Positions 16,354 to 28,641 of a stretch of DNA of 64,000 bases are shown here, piece by piece. The notes beneath the pieces are model-generated. The model saw only the letters and a program-made list of their open reading frames with translations. It searched no databases and was not told the origin of the DNA. Position 1 is the stretch's first letter; the number at the start of each line of letters is the position of its first letter. A program made the translations under genes and the position numbers. Source of the DNA: Actinacidiphila yeochonensis CN732 (GTDB lineage: Bacteria; Actinomycetota; Actinomycetes; Streptomycetales; Streptomycetaceae); the NCBI RefSeq assembly GCF_000745345.1, contig NZ_JQNR01000003.1, positions 1-64,000 on the forward strand, in the 5' to 3' direction.

Positions 16354-18822
16354 CTACCCGCGCATCACCTCGGGCTCGTGCCGGCGCAGCAGCCGGGCCA
16401 CGACGACGCCGCAGAGCAGCGACATCACCAGCAGCACCCCGAGGTCCAGCGTCCAGGTGCCCGCGGTGTGATTCCACAGCGCGTCGCTCGTGCGGTGCGT
16501 CGGGTCCCAGGGCAGCAGCAGGTTGAGGTCGGCGGTGGCGCCGGCGCCGGCGACCGCCCAGCGGGCCGGCATCAGCCAGGACAGCTGCTCCACACCGGGC
16601 TTGCCGTAGAGCTGGAAGAGCACCCCGGTGAAGACGATCTGCACGATCGCGAACATGACCAGCAGCGGCATGGTCTTCTCCGCCGTCTTCACCAGCGCCG
16701 AGATGATCAGTCCGACCATCATCGAGGTGAACCCGAACGCCATGATGACCAGGGCCATCTCCAGCCCGGGGTGGCCGTGCAGCACCACGCCCTCGACGGG
16801 CATCGCGCGCGGGGCGAAGCCGATCCCGCAGATGATGGCGCCCTGAAGGATCGTGATCAGGCCGAGCACGATCACCTTGGACATCAGGTACGCCGAGCGG
16901 GACAGGCCGACGGCCCGTTCGCGCTCGTAGATCACCCGCTCCTTGATCAGCTCGCGGACCGAGTTGGCGGACCCGGCGAAGCAGGCGCCGACCGCGAGGA
17001 TCATCAGGATGGTGCCCGCGTCCTTGTTGGCGAAGTGCGGCGGCTTGCCGACGCCGAGGCCGTGGTCGGCGGGTATCAGGCAGCTCACCACGCCCAGCAC
17101 CGCCGGCAGGACGACCATCAGACCGATGAAGCCGCGGTCGGAGACGATCACCGACAGGTAGCGCCGTACCAGGGTGTACAGCTGCGAGCCCCAGCCCTGC
17201 GGCTTGGGCGGCCGGGCGGCCCGGTTCGGGATGGCGGGCGCGGCCTGCGGCGCGGCGGCGTCGAGGTGGGCGGCGTACGTCAGGTACTGCTGCGAGCCGC
17301 GCCACCGGCCCGACCAGTCGTGGTCGCGGTAGTTCTCGAACGCGGAGAAGACGTCGGCCCAGTTCTCGTACCCGAAGAAGGCCAGTGCCTCGTCCGGTGG
17401 GCCGAAGTACGCCACCGAGCCGCCCGGTGCCATCACCAGCAGCTTGTCGCACAGGGCCAGTTCGGCCACCGAGTGGGTGACGACCAGCACGGTGCGGCCG
17501 TCGTCGGCCAGGCCCCGCAGCAGCTTCATCACGTCGCGGTCCATGCCCGGGTCGAGCCCGGAGGTCGGCTCGTCCAGGAAGATCAGCGACGGCTTGGTCA
17601 GCAGCTCCAGGGCGACCGACACGCGCTTGCGCTGGCCGCCGGAGAGCGAGGTGACCTTCTTGTCCGCGTGGATGTCGAGCTTCAGCTCGCGCAGCACCTC
17701 GTCGATGCGGGCCTCGCGCTCGGCCGCCGCGGTGTCGCCGGGGAAGCGGAGCTTGGCGGCGTAGCGCAGCGCGGTGCGCACCTGGAGCTCCTTGTGCAGG
17801 ATGTCGTCCTGCGGCACCAGGCCGATGCGCTGGCGCAGCTCCGCGAACTGCTTGTACAGGTCGCGGTTGTCGTACAGCACCTCGCCCTGGTCGGCGGGGC
17901 GGTAGCCGGTCAGCGCGCGCAGCAGCGTGGACTTGCCGGAGCCGGACGGGCCGATCACCCCGATCAGCGACTTCTCCGGGACGCCGAAGGAGACGTCCCT
18001 CAGGATGGTTTTGGTTGTCCTGCCCTGCGGCACCCGGACCGACAGCCGGCGGGCGGAGAAGGAGACCGCGCCCGTGTCGACGAACTCCTCCAGGTGGTCG
18101 CCGACCAGCCGGAACGTCGAGTGGCCCACGCCCACGATGTCCCCCGCGCCCAGCAGGTGCCGCTGGATCGGCTGGCCGTTGACGTAGGTGCCGTTGTGGC
18201 TGCCGAGGTCGACGATCTCGAAGCGGCCGTCGGGGTGCGCCCGGAACTCCGCGTGGCGGCGGGAGACCTGGAGGTCGGAGACGACCAGCTCGTTCTCCAG
18301 CGCGCGGCCTATGCGCATCATCCGGCCCAGCGCGATCTGGTGGAAGGTGCTCGGGTTGCGGTCGCCGACCCGGTCGCCGCCCTGGACGGGACCGCCCTGC
18401 ACGGGACCACCCTGCACGGGACCACCCTGGACGGGTCCGCCCTGCGGCTGCGACAGCTGGGCTGGTGCCGGCTGGTGGGCCGCCGCCGGTTGGGCCGCCG
18501 GGGCCGGAACCGGCTCGGCACCGGCCACCGCGGGCGCGCTGAAGCGCAGCCTCGGCCCGTCGGTGGCGTTGCCGAGGTGGACGGTGCCGCCCGCGGCCAC
18601 CTCGGCGCGCTGGACCCGCTGCCCCTGGACGAAGGTGCCGTTGGTGCTGCCGAGGTCCTCCAGCAGCCAGCCCTGCTCCCCCCGGCGGAGGCTGGCGTGC
18701 CGCCAGGACACCCGGGCGTCGTCGAGGACGAGGTCGCCCCGCGGGTCCCGACCGAGGCTGTATGACCGGGACGGGTCAAGCGGCCAGGTCCGTCCGTTCA
18801 GTTCAAGTACGAGTTCAGGCAC
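16354..18822 (-). CDS. FHA-domain ABC transporter, ATPase and permease fused (ABCG-like)
   Basis: 822 residues. Two forkhead-associated domains come first (SLGRDPRGDLVLDDARVSWRH...GSTNGTFV, then RIGRALENELVVSDLQVSRRH...GSHNGTYVNG), joined by a Pro/Ala/Gln linker containing the tandem VQGGP repeat. A nucleotide-binding domain follows (GPSGSGKSTLL, LSGGQRKRVSVAL, LIFLDEPTSGLDP, VTHS). The C-terminal third is an ABC2-type permease with about six membrane helices. FHA domains read phosphothreonine, so Ser/Thr kinase control of export is expected from family knowledge. Relatives act in cell-envelope export. The GTG at 18822 gives the usual MPELVLELNGRTW start; a GTG four codons earlier is the alternative. 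Divergent from serB. Confidence 0.94.
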   Translation of the reverse strand: MPELVLELNGRTWPLDPSRSYSLGRDPRGDLVLDDARVSWRHASLRRGEQGWLLEDLGSTNGTFVQGQRVQRAEVAAGGTVHLGNATDGPRLRFSAPAVAGAEPVPAPAAQPAAAHQPAPAQLSQPQGGPVQGGPVQGGPVQGGPVQGGDRVGDRNPSTFHQIALGRMMRIGRALENELVVSDLQVSRRHAEFRAHPDGRFEIVDLGSHNGTYVNGQPIQRHLLGAGDIVGVGHSTFRLVGDHLEEFVDTGAVSFSARRLSVRVPQGRTTKTILRDVSFGVPEKSLIGVIGPSGSGKSTLLRALTGYRPADQGEVLYDNRDLYKQFAELRQRIGLVPQDDILHKELQVRTALRYAAKLRFPGDTAAAEREARIDEVLRELKLDIHADKKVTSLSGGQRKRVSVALELLTKPSLIFLDEPTSGLDPGMDRDVMKLLRGLADDGRTVLVVTHSVAELALCDKLLVMAPGGSVAYFGPPDEALAFFGYENWADVFSAFENYRDHDWSGRWRGSQQYLTYAAHLDAAAPQAAPAIPNRAARPPKPQGWGSQLYTLVRRYLSVIVSDRGFIGLMVVLPAVLGVVSCLIPADHGLGVGKPPHFANKDAGTILMILAVGACFAGSANSVRELIKERVIYERERAVGLSRSAYLMSKVIVLGLITILQGAIICGIGFAPRAMPVEGVVLHGHPGLEMALVIMAFGFTSMMVGLIISALVKTAEKTMPLLVMFAIVQIVFTGVLFQLYGKPGVEQLSWLMPARWAVAGAGATADLNLLLPWDPTHRTSDALWNHTAGTWTLDLGVLLVMSLLCGVVVARLLRRHEPEVMRG
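18381..18440 (-). repeat. Four 15-base tandem units coding VQGGP
   Basis: Units at 18381, 18396, 18411 and 18426 differ by at most three bases and encode four VQGGP pentapeptides in the linker between the two FHA domains. Likely length-variable between strains. Confidence 0.9.
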
Positions 18823-19024
18823 CCCATGCCCCACTGTGTCGTCCCCCGGATTCCCCCATGCGCAGGCAGTCTAGGGATCGCGGACACCCGGAGGAACCGT
18901 TCGAGTCGGGCGACGGCTCCGGCGCCGTTCCGCTCCCCGCGGCGGCCAGGCGGCGGACGCGCGGTGTCCGTTCCTCGGGACGGCCGGCAGCCGGCCGTCG
19001 GACGGCGGATACGGTGGAGACACC

Positions 19025-20332
19025 ATGAACGACGCCTCGAACACGCAGCCGGCAGCCGTGCCGGCCACCCCCTCCGGGTTCCGTGGGACGGCCCCGGCCG
19101 TGCCCGGGGACGCCGCCCCCCAGGCCGACGCGCCGACGCTGCTGGTGAAGATCTTCGGCCGGGACCGGCCGGGCCTGACCGCCGGGCTCTTCGAGGTGCT
19201 CGCCGGGTTCGGCGTGGACGTCGTGGACATCGAGCAGGTCGTCACCCGGGGCCGGATAGTGCTGTGCGCCCTGGTGACCGTGCCGCCGGGCCGGGACTCC
19301 GACGGCGCGCTGCGGGTCACCGTGCACACCTGGGCCGAGTCCATGAAGATGCAGGCCGAGATCATCTCCGGGGTCGGTGACAACCGCCCCCGCGGCCGCG
19401 GCCGCTCGTACGTGACGGTGCTGGGCCATCCGCTCACCGCTGCCTCCACTGCGGCCCTGACGGCGCTGATCACCGGCTCGGGCGGCAACATCGACCGGAT
19501 CTTCCGACTGGCGAAGTACCCGGTGACCGCGGTGGAGTTCGCGGTGTCCGGCGCCGACCACACGGAGCTGCGCTCGGCGCTGTCGGTGGGCGCCGCCGCG
19601 CACGGCGTGGACGTCGCCGTGGTCCCGGCCGGCCTCCAGCGCCGGGCCCAGCGGCTGGTGGTGATGGACGTCGACTCCACGCTGATCCAGGACGAGGTGA
19701 TCGAGCTGTTCGCCGCCTTCGCCGGCTGCGAGGAGCAGGTCGCGGAGGTCACGGCGGCGGCGATGCGCGGCGAGCTGGACTTCGAGCAGTCGCTGCACGC
19801 CCGGGTGCGGCTGCTGGCCGGCCTGGACGCCTCGGCCGTCGACAAGGTGCGCGCGCAGGTCCGCCTCACGCCGGGGGCACGCACCCTGGTGCGCACGCTG
19901 AAGCGGCTGGGCTACCAGGTGGGCGTGGTGTCGGGCGGCTTCACGCAGGTGACCGACGACCTCAAGGAGCGGCTGGGGCTGGACTTCGCCGCGGCCAACA
20001 CCCTGGAGATCGTCGACGGCCGGCTGACCGGCCGGGTGGTGGGGCCGATCGTGGACCGGGCCGGCAAGGCGCGGCTGCTGCGCGAGTTCGCCCAGCAGGC
20101 CGGGGTCCCGCTGAGCCAGAGCGTGGCGATCGGCGACGGCGCGAACGACCTGGACATGCTCAACACGGCCGGCCTCGGGGTCGCGTTCAACGCCAAGCCG
20201 GTGGTGCGGGCGGCCGCGGACACCGCGGTGAACGTGCCCTTCCTGGACACGGTGCTCTACCTGCTGGGGATCACCCGCGAGGAGATCGAGGCGGCCGACG
20301 AGACGGACGGCGCGACCGCCTCCCAGGGGTGA
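19025..20332 (+). CDS. serB: Phosphoserine phosphatase with N-terminal ACT-like domains
   Basis: 435 residues; catalyses the last step of serine synthesis. Residues about 38-205 hold two ACT-type regulatory segments (LLVKIFGRDRPGLTAGLFEVL and YVTVLGHPLTAASTAALTALI). The HAD domain follows: VMDVDSTLIQDEVIELFA gives the DxDST nucleophile, VSGGFTQVTDDL the second motif, and AIGDGANDLDML the metal-binding GDGxND motif. Size matches the two-ACT mycobacterial/streptomycete SerB2 type, in which serine acts as feedback inhibitor (family knowledge). A TACGGT -10 ends nine bases before the ATG, so the message is almost leaderless. Divergent from the FHA-ABC exporter. Confidence 0.95.
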   Translation: MNDASNTQPAAVPATPSGFRGTAPAVPGDAAPQADAPTLLVKIFGRDRPGLTAGLFEVLAGFGVDVVDIEQVVTRGRIVLCALVTVPPGRDSDGALRVTVHTWAESMKMQAEIISGVGDNRPRGRGRSYVTVLGHPLTAASTAALTALITGSGGNIDRIFRLAKYPVTAVEFAVSGADHTELRSALSVGAAAHGVDVAVVPAGLQRRAQRLVVMDVDSTLIQDEVIELFAAFAGCEEQVAEVTAAAMRGELDFEQSLHARVRLLAGLDASAVDKVRAQVRLTPGARTLVRTLKRLGYQVGVVSGGFTQVTDDLKERLGLDFAAANTLEIVDGRLTGRVVGPIVDRAGKARLLREFAQQAGVPLSQSVAIGDGANDLDMLNTAGLGVAFNAKPVVRAAADTAVNVPFLDTVLYLLGITREEIEAADETDGATASQG

Positions 20333-20409
20333 CGCCCGCGGCGCCCCGGCGCGGCTCCCCGGAGCGGGGGAACGGGCCGGGCGCGCGGTTCCGGCGGCGG
20401 GCGGGGCGG

Positions 20410-20931
20410 TCAGCCCTCGTGGGGCGCCCAGAACTCCGTCAGGCGGCAGACGCCGTGCTCGACGCCCTTCCAGGAGCCGGTGAAGGTGAGCACGGCCAGC
20501 CCCGAGGTGGCGAAGCCGCCGCGGTTCATCCGGTCGCGCGCCTCGGCGTCGCCGCCGCCGGCCAGCGCGTCCGCGAGGGCGTGCATGCCCGGGTTGTGGC
20601 CGACCAGCAGCAGGCAGCCGACGTCGTCGGGGGTCTCGTCGACCAGGGCGATCAGCTCGCCGAGTGAGGCGTCGTAGAGCCGCTCCTCGTAGACGGTCCG
20701 GGGGCGGTGGGCCAGCTCGGGGGCGGCGAGTTTCCAGGTCTCGCGGGTGCGGACGGCGGTGGAGCACAGGGCCAGGTCGATGGTGAGGCCGGACTCGGCC
20801 AGCCGGCGGCCGGTGGAGGGGGCGTCCAGGCGGCCGCGCTCGGCGAGCGGGCGCTCGTGGTCGGGGACGTCCGGCCAGTCCGCCTTGGCGTGCCTGACCA
20901 CGACGAGGGTGCGGGGTGTGTCGGCGCTCAT
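20410..20931 (-). CDS. sixA: SixA-like phosphohistidine phosphatase
   Basis: 173 residues of the histidine phosphatase superfamily. The catalytic RHG motif appears as VVVRHAKADWP (R and H present; the third position is A, as in SixA), the second arginine is in STAVRTRETW, and the second histidine in LLLVGHNPGMHALADAL. SixA enzymes dephosphorylate phosphohistidine on signalling or PTS proteins; the target here is unknown. GAGGGG lies six bases before the ATG at 20931, which fixes the start; the upstream extension of the open frame has no conserved content. It converges on serB, with about 77 bases between stops. Confidence 0.92.
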   Translation of the reverse strand: MSADTPRTLVVVRHAKADWPDVPDHERPLAERGRLDAPSTGRRLAESGLTIDLALCSTAVRTRETWKLAAPELAHRPRTVYEERLYDASLGELIALVDETPDDVGCLLLVGHNPGMHALADALAGGGDAEARDRMNRGGFATSGLAVLTFTGSWKGVEHGVCRLTEFWAPHEG

Positions 20932-21113
20932 GCCCCTCAGCTTTCCAGATATCCCGCGGTCAGGCGCGGGATGTCCACCGGCGGACCGGTCCGTGGGACC
21001 CGGCGTTCCACTGGGCGGACAGCACCTCACCGCGGCCAGACGGGGCAGGGGCCCTGGCGGCCCCGGAGCGACCGGGGGCCGAATCAGGACGGGCTCCGGA
21101 CGCGCTCCGGGCA

Positions 21114-21182
21114 GGGGCCTCGGGCCAGGGCCTCAGGCAAGGGGCCTCAGGCCAGGAGCCTCGGGCCAAGGGGCTCAGGCCA
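21114..21182. repeat. Degenerate 13-15 base tandem repeat (GGGCCTCAGGCCA type)
   Basis: Five consecutive variants of GGGCCTC[AG]GGCCA between sixA and the next small gene, reaching into the last codons of that gene. Each unit is itself nearly palindromic, so the region can fold. Confidence 0.7.
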
Positions 21183-21426
21183 GCCGGGAGAGCAGGGTGC
21201 CCAGGGCGGTGGCCAGGTGTGCGGCCTGCGCGGCGCCTGCCCCCGAGCCGGCGCCCCGCGCGGGCCCGGCGTCGAGCAGCGCGAGGAGGGCGAAGAAGGC
21301 GGCGGCCGGCAGGGCCAGCGCCCACCACGGCAGCGTGGCCCGCGTGCCGTCGGCCCGGCTGTCGGGGTCCCGGGGGCCGGTGGGCCGGGGCTGCCGCTGA
21401 CCGAGGTGGGAAGTGCGCGTGCTCAC
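21175..21426 (-). CDS. Small membrane protein of unknown function
   Basis: 83 residues. A hydrophilic N-terminal third rich in Arg/Pro is followed by one clear membrane segment (LPWWALALPAAAFFALLALL) and an Ala/Gly-rich extracytoplasmic or C-terminal tail. GGAGG lies eight bases upstream of the GTG start, which supports translation. I recall similar PWWALALP-type small proteins in this neighbourhood of other Streptomyces genomes but know no function. The 3' end overlaps a degenerate repeat. Confidence 0.65.
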   Translation of the reverse strand: MSTRTSHLGQRQPRPTGPRDPDSRADGTRATLPWWALALPAAAFFALLALLDAGPARGAGSGAGAAQAAHLATALGTLLSRLA

Positions 21427-21656
21427 GGTGAACGCCTCCGCGGAAACCGTCGACGGTCCGGCCGCCCCGCCCGCCGGCGGACGTGCTCGGACCTGCCGCC
21501 GTGCCCTGGTGCCCGGCGGTACGGCTCGACGCTACGGGGGCGGGGCGGCCGGTCCCATCCGGTCGTCCACCCACTTGTCCCTGAGCCCCGCCCCCTAGGG
21601 AAGGTGGGGTTGTCCCCACCTTCCCTGGGCGAACGCGCTCCGGTACGCGTCCAGGG

Positions 21657-21779
21657 CTATCCCATTCCGGCGGCGATGATCGCGACGATGGCCACGATCG
21701 CCGGGACACCCATCATCAGACCGAAGACGATGAGCAGTCGGCGCTGCGGGTTCGGAGGATTCGGTTCCAGTACGGGCAT
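21657..21779 (-). CDS. SGM_5486-family transporter-associated mini-protein
   Basis: A 40-residue protein, MPVLEPNPPNPQRRLLIVFG followed by a single hydrophobic helix to the end. This matches the SGM_5486 family of tiny membrane proteins found next to CynX/NimT-type transporters in Streptomyces, and the transporter is indeed the next gene upstream on the same strand (44 bases). Presumably a transporter subunit or regulator. Too short to stand out as an open frame, but the match in length, N-terminal motif and context is good. Confidence 0.8.
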   Translation of the reverse strand: MPVLEPNPPNPQRRLLIVFGLMMGVPAIVAIVAIIAAGMG

Positions 21780-21822
21780 GGACGCCAGTGTGGCACCGTC
21801 TCCTGGGCTCTCCTCCGCCGGG

Positions 21823-23196
21823 TCACAGTTCGTCCTCGACGTGCCGGTTGCGGCCGGCCACCATCCCGGCGGCGACCTGCGGCACGGCCAGGACCGCCAT
21901 CAGCCCCATGGGCAGGCCCCAGCCGCCGGTGGCCTGGTTCAGGGTGCCGACCAGGATCGGGCCGGGGATGGCGATCAGGTAGCCGGTGCTCTGGGCGAAC
22001 GCCGACAGCCGGGCGACGCCGGCACCGGTGCGCGAGCGCATCCCGATCATCGTCAGGGCCAGCGGGAAGGCGCAGTTCGCGACGCCCAGCAGGAAGGCCC
22101 ACAGCCAGGGCTCGGCGGCCGGCGCGGCCCACAGCCCGAGGAAGCCGGCCACCTGGAAGACGGCGAGGACGGCCACGACGGGGCCCTGGGAGCGCATCCG
22201 GGCGGCCAGTGGCGGCAGCACGAAGGACAGCGGCACGCTCAGCGCCATGATGAAGGCCAGCAGCAGTCCGGCGCGGCCGGCGGAGATGCCGGCGTCCTGG
22301 TAGATCTGCGGCGACCAGCCCATGGTCACGTAGGCGGCGGTGCTCTGCAGGCCGAAGAAGCAGCCGAGCCCCCAGGCGGTGCGGCTGCGGGTGATGCGGC
22401 CGTGCTCCCCCTGGGCCGGGGCGGCCGGGGAGGGCGCGTCCCCGGCGGAGGCGCGCGGGCGGGCCGGGGCGGCGGCCCGGTCCCGTATCAGGGGGATCCA
22501 CGGCAGCACGGCGACCGCGGCGGGCACCGCCCACATGCCCAGGCCCAGCCGCCAGCCGCCGCCCATGGCGTGGGCCAGCGGCACGGTGACGGCGGCGGCC
22601 GCGGAGGTGCCCACCGACAGCGCCATCGAGTACAGGCCCGTGACGGTGCCGACCCGGTGCGGGAAGTAGCGCTTGACGATGACCGGCACGAGCACGTTGG
22701 AGACGGCGATCCCGGCCAGGCCGAGAGCGCTGGCGGCGAGGAACACCGGGGTGGTGCCGGCCAGCGGGCGCAGCGCGAGGCCGGCGGTGATGGCGGCCAT
22801 GCCGGCGCAGACCACGGCGCCGGGGCCGAAGCGGCGGGCGAGGCGGGGTGCGGCGAAGCCGAAGAGCGCGAAGCAGACGGCGGGCACCGAGGTGAGCAGT
22901 CCGGCCATGGTGCCGCTCATCCCGAGGCCGCTGCGGACCTGCTTCAGCACCGCGCCGAGGCTGGTGACGGCCGGACGCAGGCTGAGGGCGGCGAGCAGCA
23001 GCGCGGCGATGACGAGCCGGCCTACCCAGGGGGCCTGCGGCCGGTCCTCGGCGGCCTCCGGTACGGGCGGTGTGGCGGCGGCGGCCGCGGCGGGCCGGGT
23101 GGCCGGGAGGTCCGTGGCGAGGTCCGCGGCGCCGGAACGGGCTCGGGTGGGAGGGGCGGCGGCGGGGCCGGTGGTGATCGGTTCGTCGTCGTGCAT
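21823..23196 (-). CDS. CynX/NimT family MFS transporter
   Basis: 457 residues. After a 55-residue Ala/Pro/Thr-rich N-terminal tail there are twelve hydrophobic segments. The first membrane segment and loop (LVIAALLLAALSLRPAVTSLGAVLKQVRSGLGMSGTMAGLLTSVP) is the hallmark of the CynX/NimT group (cyanate, 2-nitroimidazole exporters); ALRPAVTS-like sequence is family-typical. Substrate unknown. The ATG at 23196 is six bases from a TATGAT -10 (23203-23208 on the minus strand), so the message is leaderless. The divergent GntR regulator starts only 22 bases away, and the shared operator implies it represses this gene. Confidence 0.93.
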   Translation of the reverse strand: MHDDEPITTGPAAAPPTRARSGAADLATDLPATRPAAAAAATPPVPEAAEDRPQAPWVGRLVIAALLLAALSLRPAVTSLGAVLKQVRSGLGMSGTMAGLLTSVPAVCFALFGFAAPRLARRFGPGAVVCAGMAAITAGLALRPLAGTTPVFLAASALGLAGIAVSNVLVPVIVKRYFPHRVGTVTGLYSMALSVGTSAAAAVTVPLAHAMGGGWRLGLGMWAVPAAVAVLPWIPLIRDRAAAPARPRASAGDAPSPAAPAQGEHGRITRSRTAWGLGCFFGLQSTAAYVTMGWSPQIYQDAGISAGRAGLLLAFIMALSVPLSFVLPPLAARMRSQGPVVAVLAVFQVAGFLGLWAAPAAEPWLWAFLLGVANCAFPLALTMIGMRSRTGAGVARLSAFAQSTGYLIAIPGPILVGTLNQATGGWGLPMGLMAVLAVPQVAAGMVAGRNRHVEDEL

Positions 23197-23218
23197 GAAC
23201 CCATCATAGAATGATGGG
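23197..23218. promoter_or_regulatory. Shared divergent promoter and operator for the MFS/GntR pair
   Basis: The whole spacer between the two ATGs is 22 bases. It contains the perfect 8+3+8 palindrome CCCATCATAGAATGATGGG (23200-23218). The plus-strand -10 TAGAAT (23207-23212) and minus-strand -10 TATGAT (23203-23208) both lie inside it, and each is followed by about six bases and an ATG. One bound FadR-type dimer would block both leaderless promoters. Confidence 0.8.
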
Positions 23219-23902
23219 ATGAATCTCGGTCCCGTCTCCCGCCCGGCACCGCTCGCCGACCAGGTCATCGCCCGGCTGCGCGCGGAGATCGCCTCCGGCA
23301 CCTGGCCGGTCGGCTCCCGCATCCCCACCGAACCCGAGCTGGTGGACCTCCTCGGGGTGGCCCGCAACACCGTCCGCGAGGCGGTGCGGGCGCTGGCGCA
23401 CAACGGGCTGCTCGACATCCGCCAGGGCTCGGGCACCTACGTGGCGGCCACCAGCGAGCTGGCCGGGGTGATGCAGCGCCGGTTCGCGGACGCCGACCCG
23501 CTGCACGTGGCCGAACTGCGCGGCTCGCTGGAGGCCACGGCGGCCGGGCTCGCCGCGCGCCGGCGTACGGCTGCGGACCTGCGGCAGCTCGACGCCCTGA
23601 TGGCGAACCGCGAGCAGACGTGGGAAGCGGGCGACGCGGAGGCGTTCGTCACCGCCGACGCGACCCTGCACCTCGCGGTGGTGGCGGCCTCCCACAACGA
23701 GGTGCTCACGGCGCTCTACGCCGACCTGGGCGAGGTCGTCCGGGACTTCCTGCGCGCCGACCTCGGCCCGGAGCTGCGGGACGCGGACTACGTCGACCAC
23801 GATCGGCTGGTCGCCGCGATCCACGCCGGGGACGAGGAGGCCGCCGCGGCGGAGGCGGGCAAGCACGCCTTCTTCTGCCGCTTCACCGACCCGCGACCGT
23901 AG
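23219..23902 (+). CDS. FadR-subfamily GntR transcriptional regulator
   Basis: 227 residues. The N-terminal winged helix-turn-helix is typical GntR (LADQVIARLRAEIASGTWPVGSRIPTEPELVDLLGVARNTVREAVRALAHNGLLDIRQGSGTYV). The C-terminal FCD effector domain is all-helical, with the metal-binding pattern including D/H residues (TADATLHLAVVAASHNEVL and a later EAGKHAFF). The ligand is unknown but probably relates to the transported compound of the divergent MFS gene. It likely autoregulates through the palindrome that overlaps both promoters. Translation is from a leaderless ATG. Confidence 0.94.
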   Translation: MNLGPVSRPAPLADQVIARLRAEIASGTWPVGSRIPTEPELVDLLGVARNTVREAVRALAHNGLLDIRQGSGTYVAATSELAGVMQRRFADADPLHVAELRGSLEATAAGLAARRRTAADLRQLDALMANREQTWEAGDAEAFVTADATLHLAVVAASHNEVLTALYADLGEVVRDFLRADLGPELRDADYVDHDRLVAAIHAGDEEAAAAEAGKHAFFCRFTDPRP

Positions 23903-24050
23903 GGCCGCGGCGCTCAGACCCCGCCGCGGGCCGCCGGCGCGTCACCGGCGGCCGTCAGAGCCGCGTGACGGGCGGCCGGCGGCACGCGGGGCCGGCGGCC
24001 GTCAGCACGCGGGACCGCCACCGGTGGCGTCGCGACCGCGTCCGGACGCA

Positions 24051-24086
24051 CGACCGCCCCGCACCCGTGCGGGTGCGGGGCGGTCG
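24051..24086. terminator. Perfect 36-base inverted repeat, bidirectional terminator
   Basis: 17-base arms (24051-24067 and 24070-24086) with a two-base centre, between the convergent GntR and fabI genes. The rest of the 250-base interval holds G+C-rich minor repeats and no gene. Confidence 0.85.
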
Positions 24087-24154
24087 GCGCCGCGTCCGTC
24101 ACCGCCGCGGCTGCCGCGCGGCGGTCTCCGAGCCCTCGGAGGGAGCGGTGGGTG

Positions 24155-24922
24155 TCAGGCGCCGATGGCGTGCACGCCGCCGTCGACGTGGACGATCTCG
24201 CCGGTGGTCTTCGGGAACCAGTCCGACAGCAGGGCGACCACACCGCGGCCGGCCGGCTCGGGGTCGCTCATGTCCCACTCCAGCGGGGAGCGGTGGTTCC
24301 ACACCTCGGCGAGGTCCGAGAAGCCGGGGATGGACTTCGCGGCCATGGAGCCGAGCGGTCCGGCCGAGACCAGGTTGCAGCGCACGTTCTGCTTGCCCAG
24401 GTCGCGGGCCAGGTAACGGGAGGTGGCCTCCAGGGCGGCCTTCGCCGGGCCCATCCAGTCGTACTGCGGCCACGCGAACTGCGCGTCGAAGGTGAGGCCG
24501 ACGACGGAGCCGCCGCCGTCCATCAGGGGCAGGCAGGCCGTGGTCAGCGACTTCAGCGAGTACGCCGAGACGTGCATGGCCGTGGCCACGGACTCGAACG
24601 GCGTGTTGAGGAAGTTGCCGCCCAGGGCGTCCTGCGGAGCGAAGCCGATGGAGTGCACCACTCCGTCGAGCCCGCCGAGCTCCGCGCGGACGGCGTCGGC
24701 CAGCCCGGCCAGGTGCTCGGTGTTGGTGACGTCCAGTTCGAGGACCTTGGTCGGCTTGGGCAGCTTCTTGGCGACGCGCGCGGTCAGCGTGGGCCGGGGG
24801 AAGGCCGTCAGGATGATCTCCGCGCCCTGCTCCTGCGCCAGCTTGGCGGTGTGGTAGGCGATGGAGGACTCCATCAGCACCCCGGTGATCAGGATGCGCT
24901 TCCCGTCGAGGATTCCGCTCAT
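24155..24922 (-). CDS. fabI: Enoyl-[acyl-carrier-protein] reductase (NADH), InhA-type
   Basis: 255 residues; the last reduction of each fatty-acid elongation cycle. Family features are GKRILITGVLMESSIAYHTA (the extended, non-canonical cofactor loop of FabI/InhA), DGVVHSIGFAP, the catalytic pair QYDWMGPAKAALE with the FabI-type Y...M..K spacing, and the C-terminal VHVDGGVHAIGA. It follows fabG by five bases on the same strand, an operon order conserved in Streptomyces and mycobacteria (fabG1-inhA). ATG 24922 begins exactly at conserved sequence. Confidence 0.96.
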   Translation of the reverse strand: MSGILDGKRILITGVLMESSIAYHTAKLAQEQGAEIILTAFPRPTLTARVAKKLPKPTKVLELDVTNTEHLAGLADAVRAELGGLDGVVHSIGFAPQDALGGNFLNTPFESVATAMHVSAYSLKSLTTACLPLMDGGGSVVGLTFDAQFAWPQYDWMGPAKAALEATSRYLARDLGKQNVRCNLVSAGPLGSMAAKSIPGFSDLAEVWNHRSPLEWDMSDPEPAGRGVVALLSDWFPKTTGEIVHVDGGVHAIGA

Positions 24923-24927
24923 GTGAC

Positions 24928-26726
<1,799 letters not shown>

Positions 26727-27111
26727 GCGTGACTCCTTGTCGTGGCGGTGCGTGTACGGAACCTGCGGACAGGCGAGGGCGGTTGCCGACGAGGATAGAG
26801 ATTGGTCCATACCAAGCCAAGTACCTTGCACGCCAAGGAAGTTGAGATGGACCATTCGGCTGGGATGCGCGCTTCCACCGCCCGGGGACGCGCGGGCGGC
26901 GCGGGCGGCCCCGGGGCTCCGCCGCCCCGCGCCCCGGCCCGTTTCCCGCCGCCCGACCCGTTCCCGACCCGTTCCCGACCCCTTTTCGCGGCCTTTTCCG
27001 GCCGGGACGCCACGGGCTCGCGGGGAGTTGTCCACAGGCGCGGGGAAATCGCCGCCGCGGGTCGGCGCGCACGTGGTTGTATGCGAGTGACGCGAGGGAA
27101 GGAAGATCGCC
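26727..27111. other. 385-base divergent interval between the LPMO and tldD
   Basis: Holds the LPMO promoter region with the DasR-like site and a second TGGACCA motif (26848-26854). The tldD leader has GGAAGGAAG before its GTG. No further gene is seen. Confidence 0.5.
26802..26815. promoter_or_regulatory. Candidate DasR-responsive element upstream of the LPMO
   Basis: TTGGTCCATACCAA, an imperfect palindrome matching 11 of 16 positions of the dre consensus ACTGGTCTAGACCAGT as I remember it. DasR controls chitin and N-acetylglucosamine genes in Streptomyces, so a site before a chitin-type LPMO is plausible. Confidence 0.55.
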
Positions 27112-28637
<1,526 letters not shown>

Positions 28638-28641
<4 letters not shown>

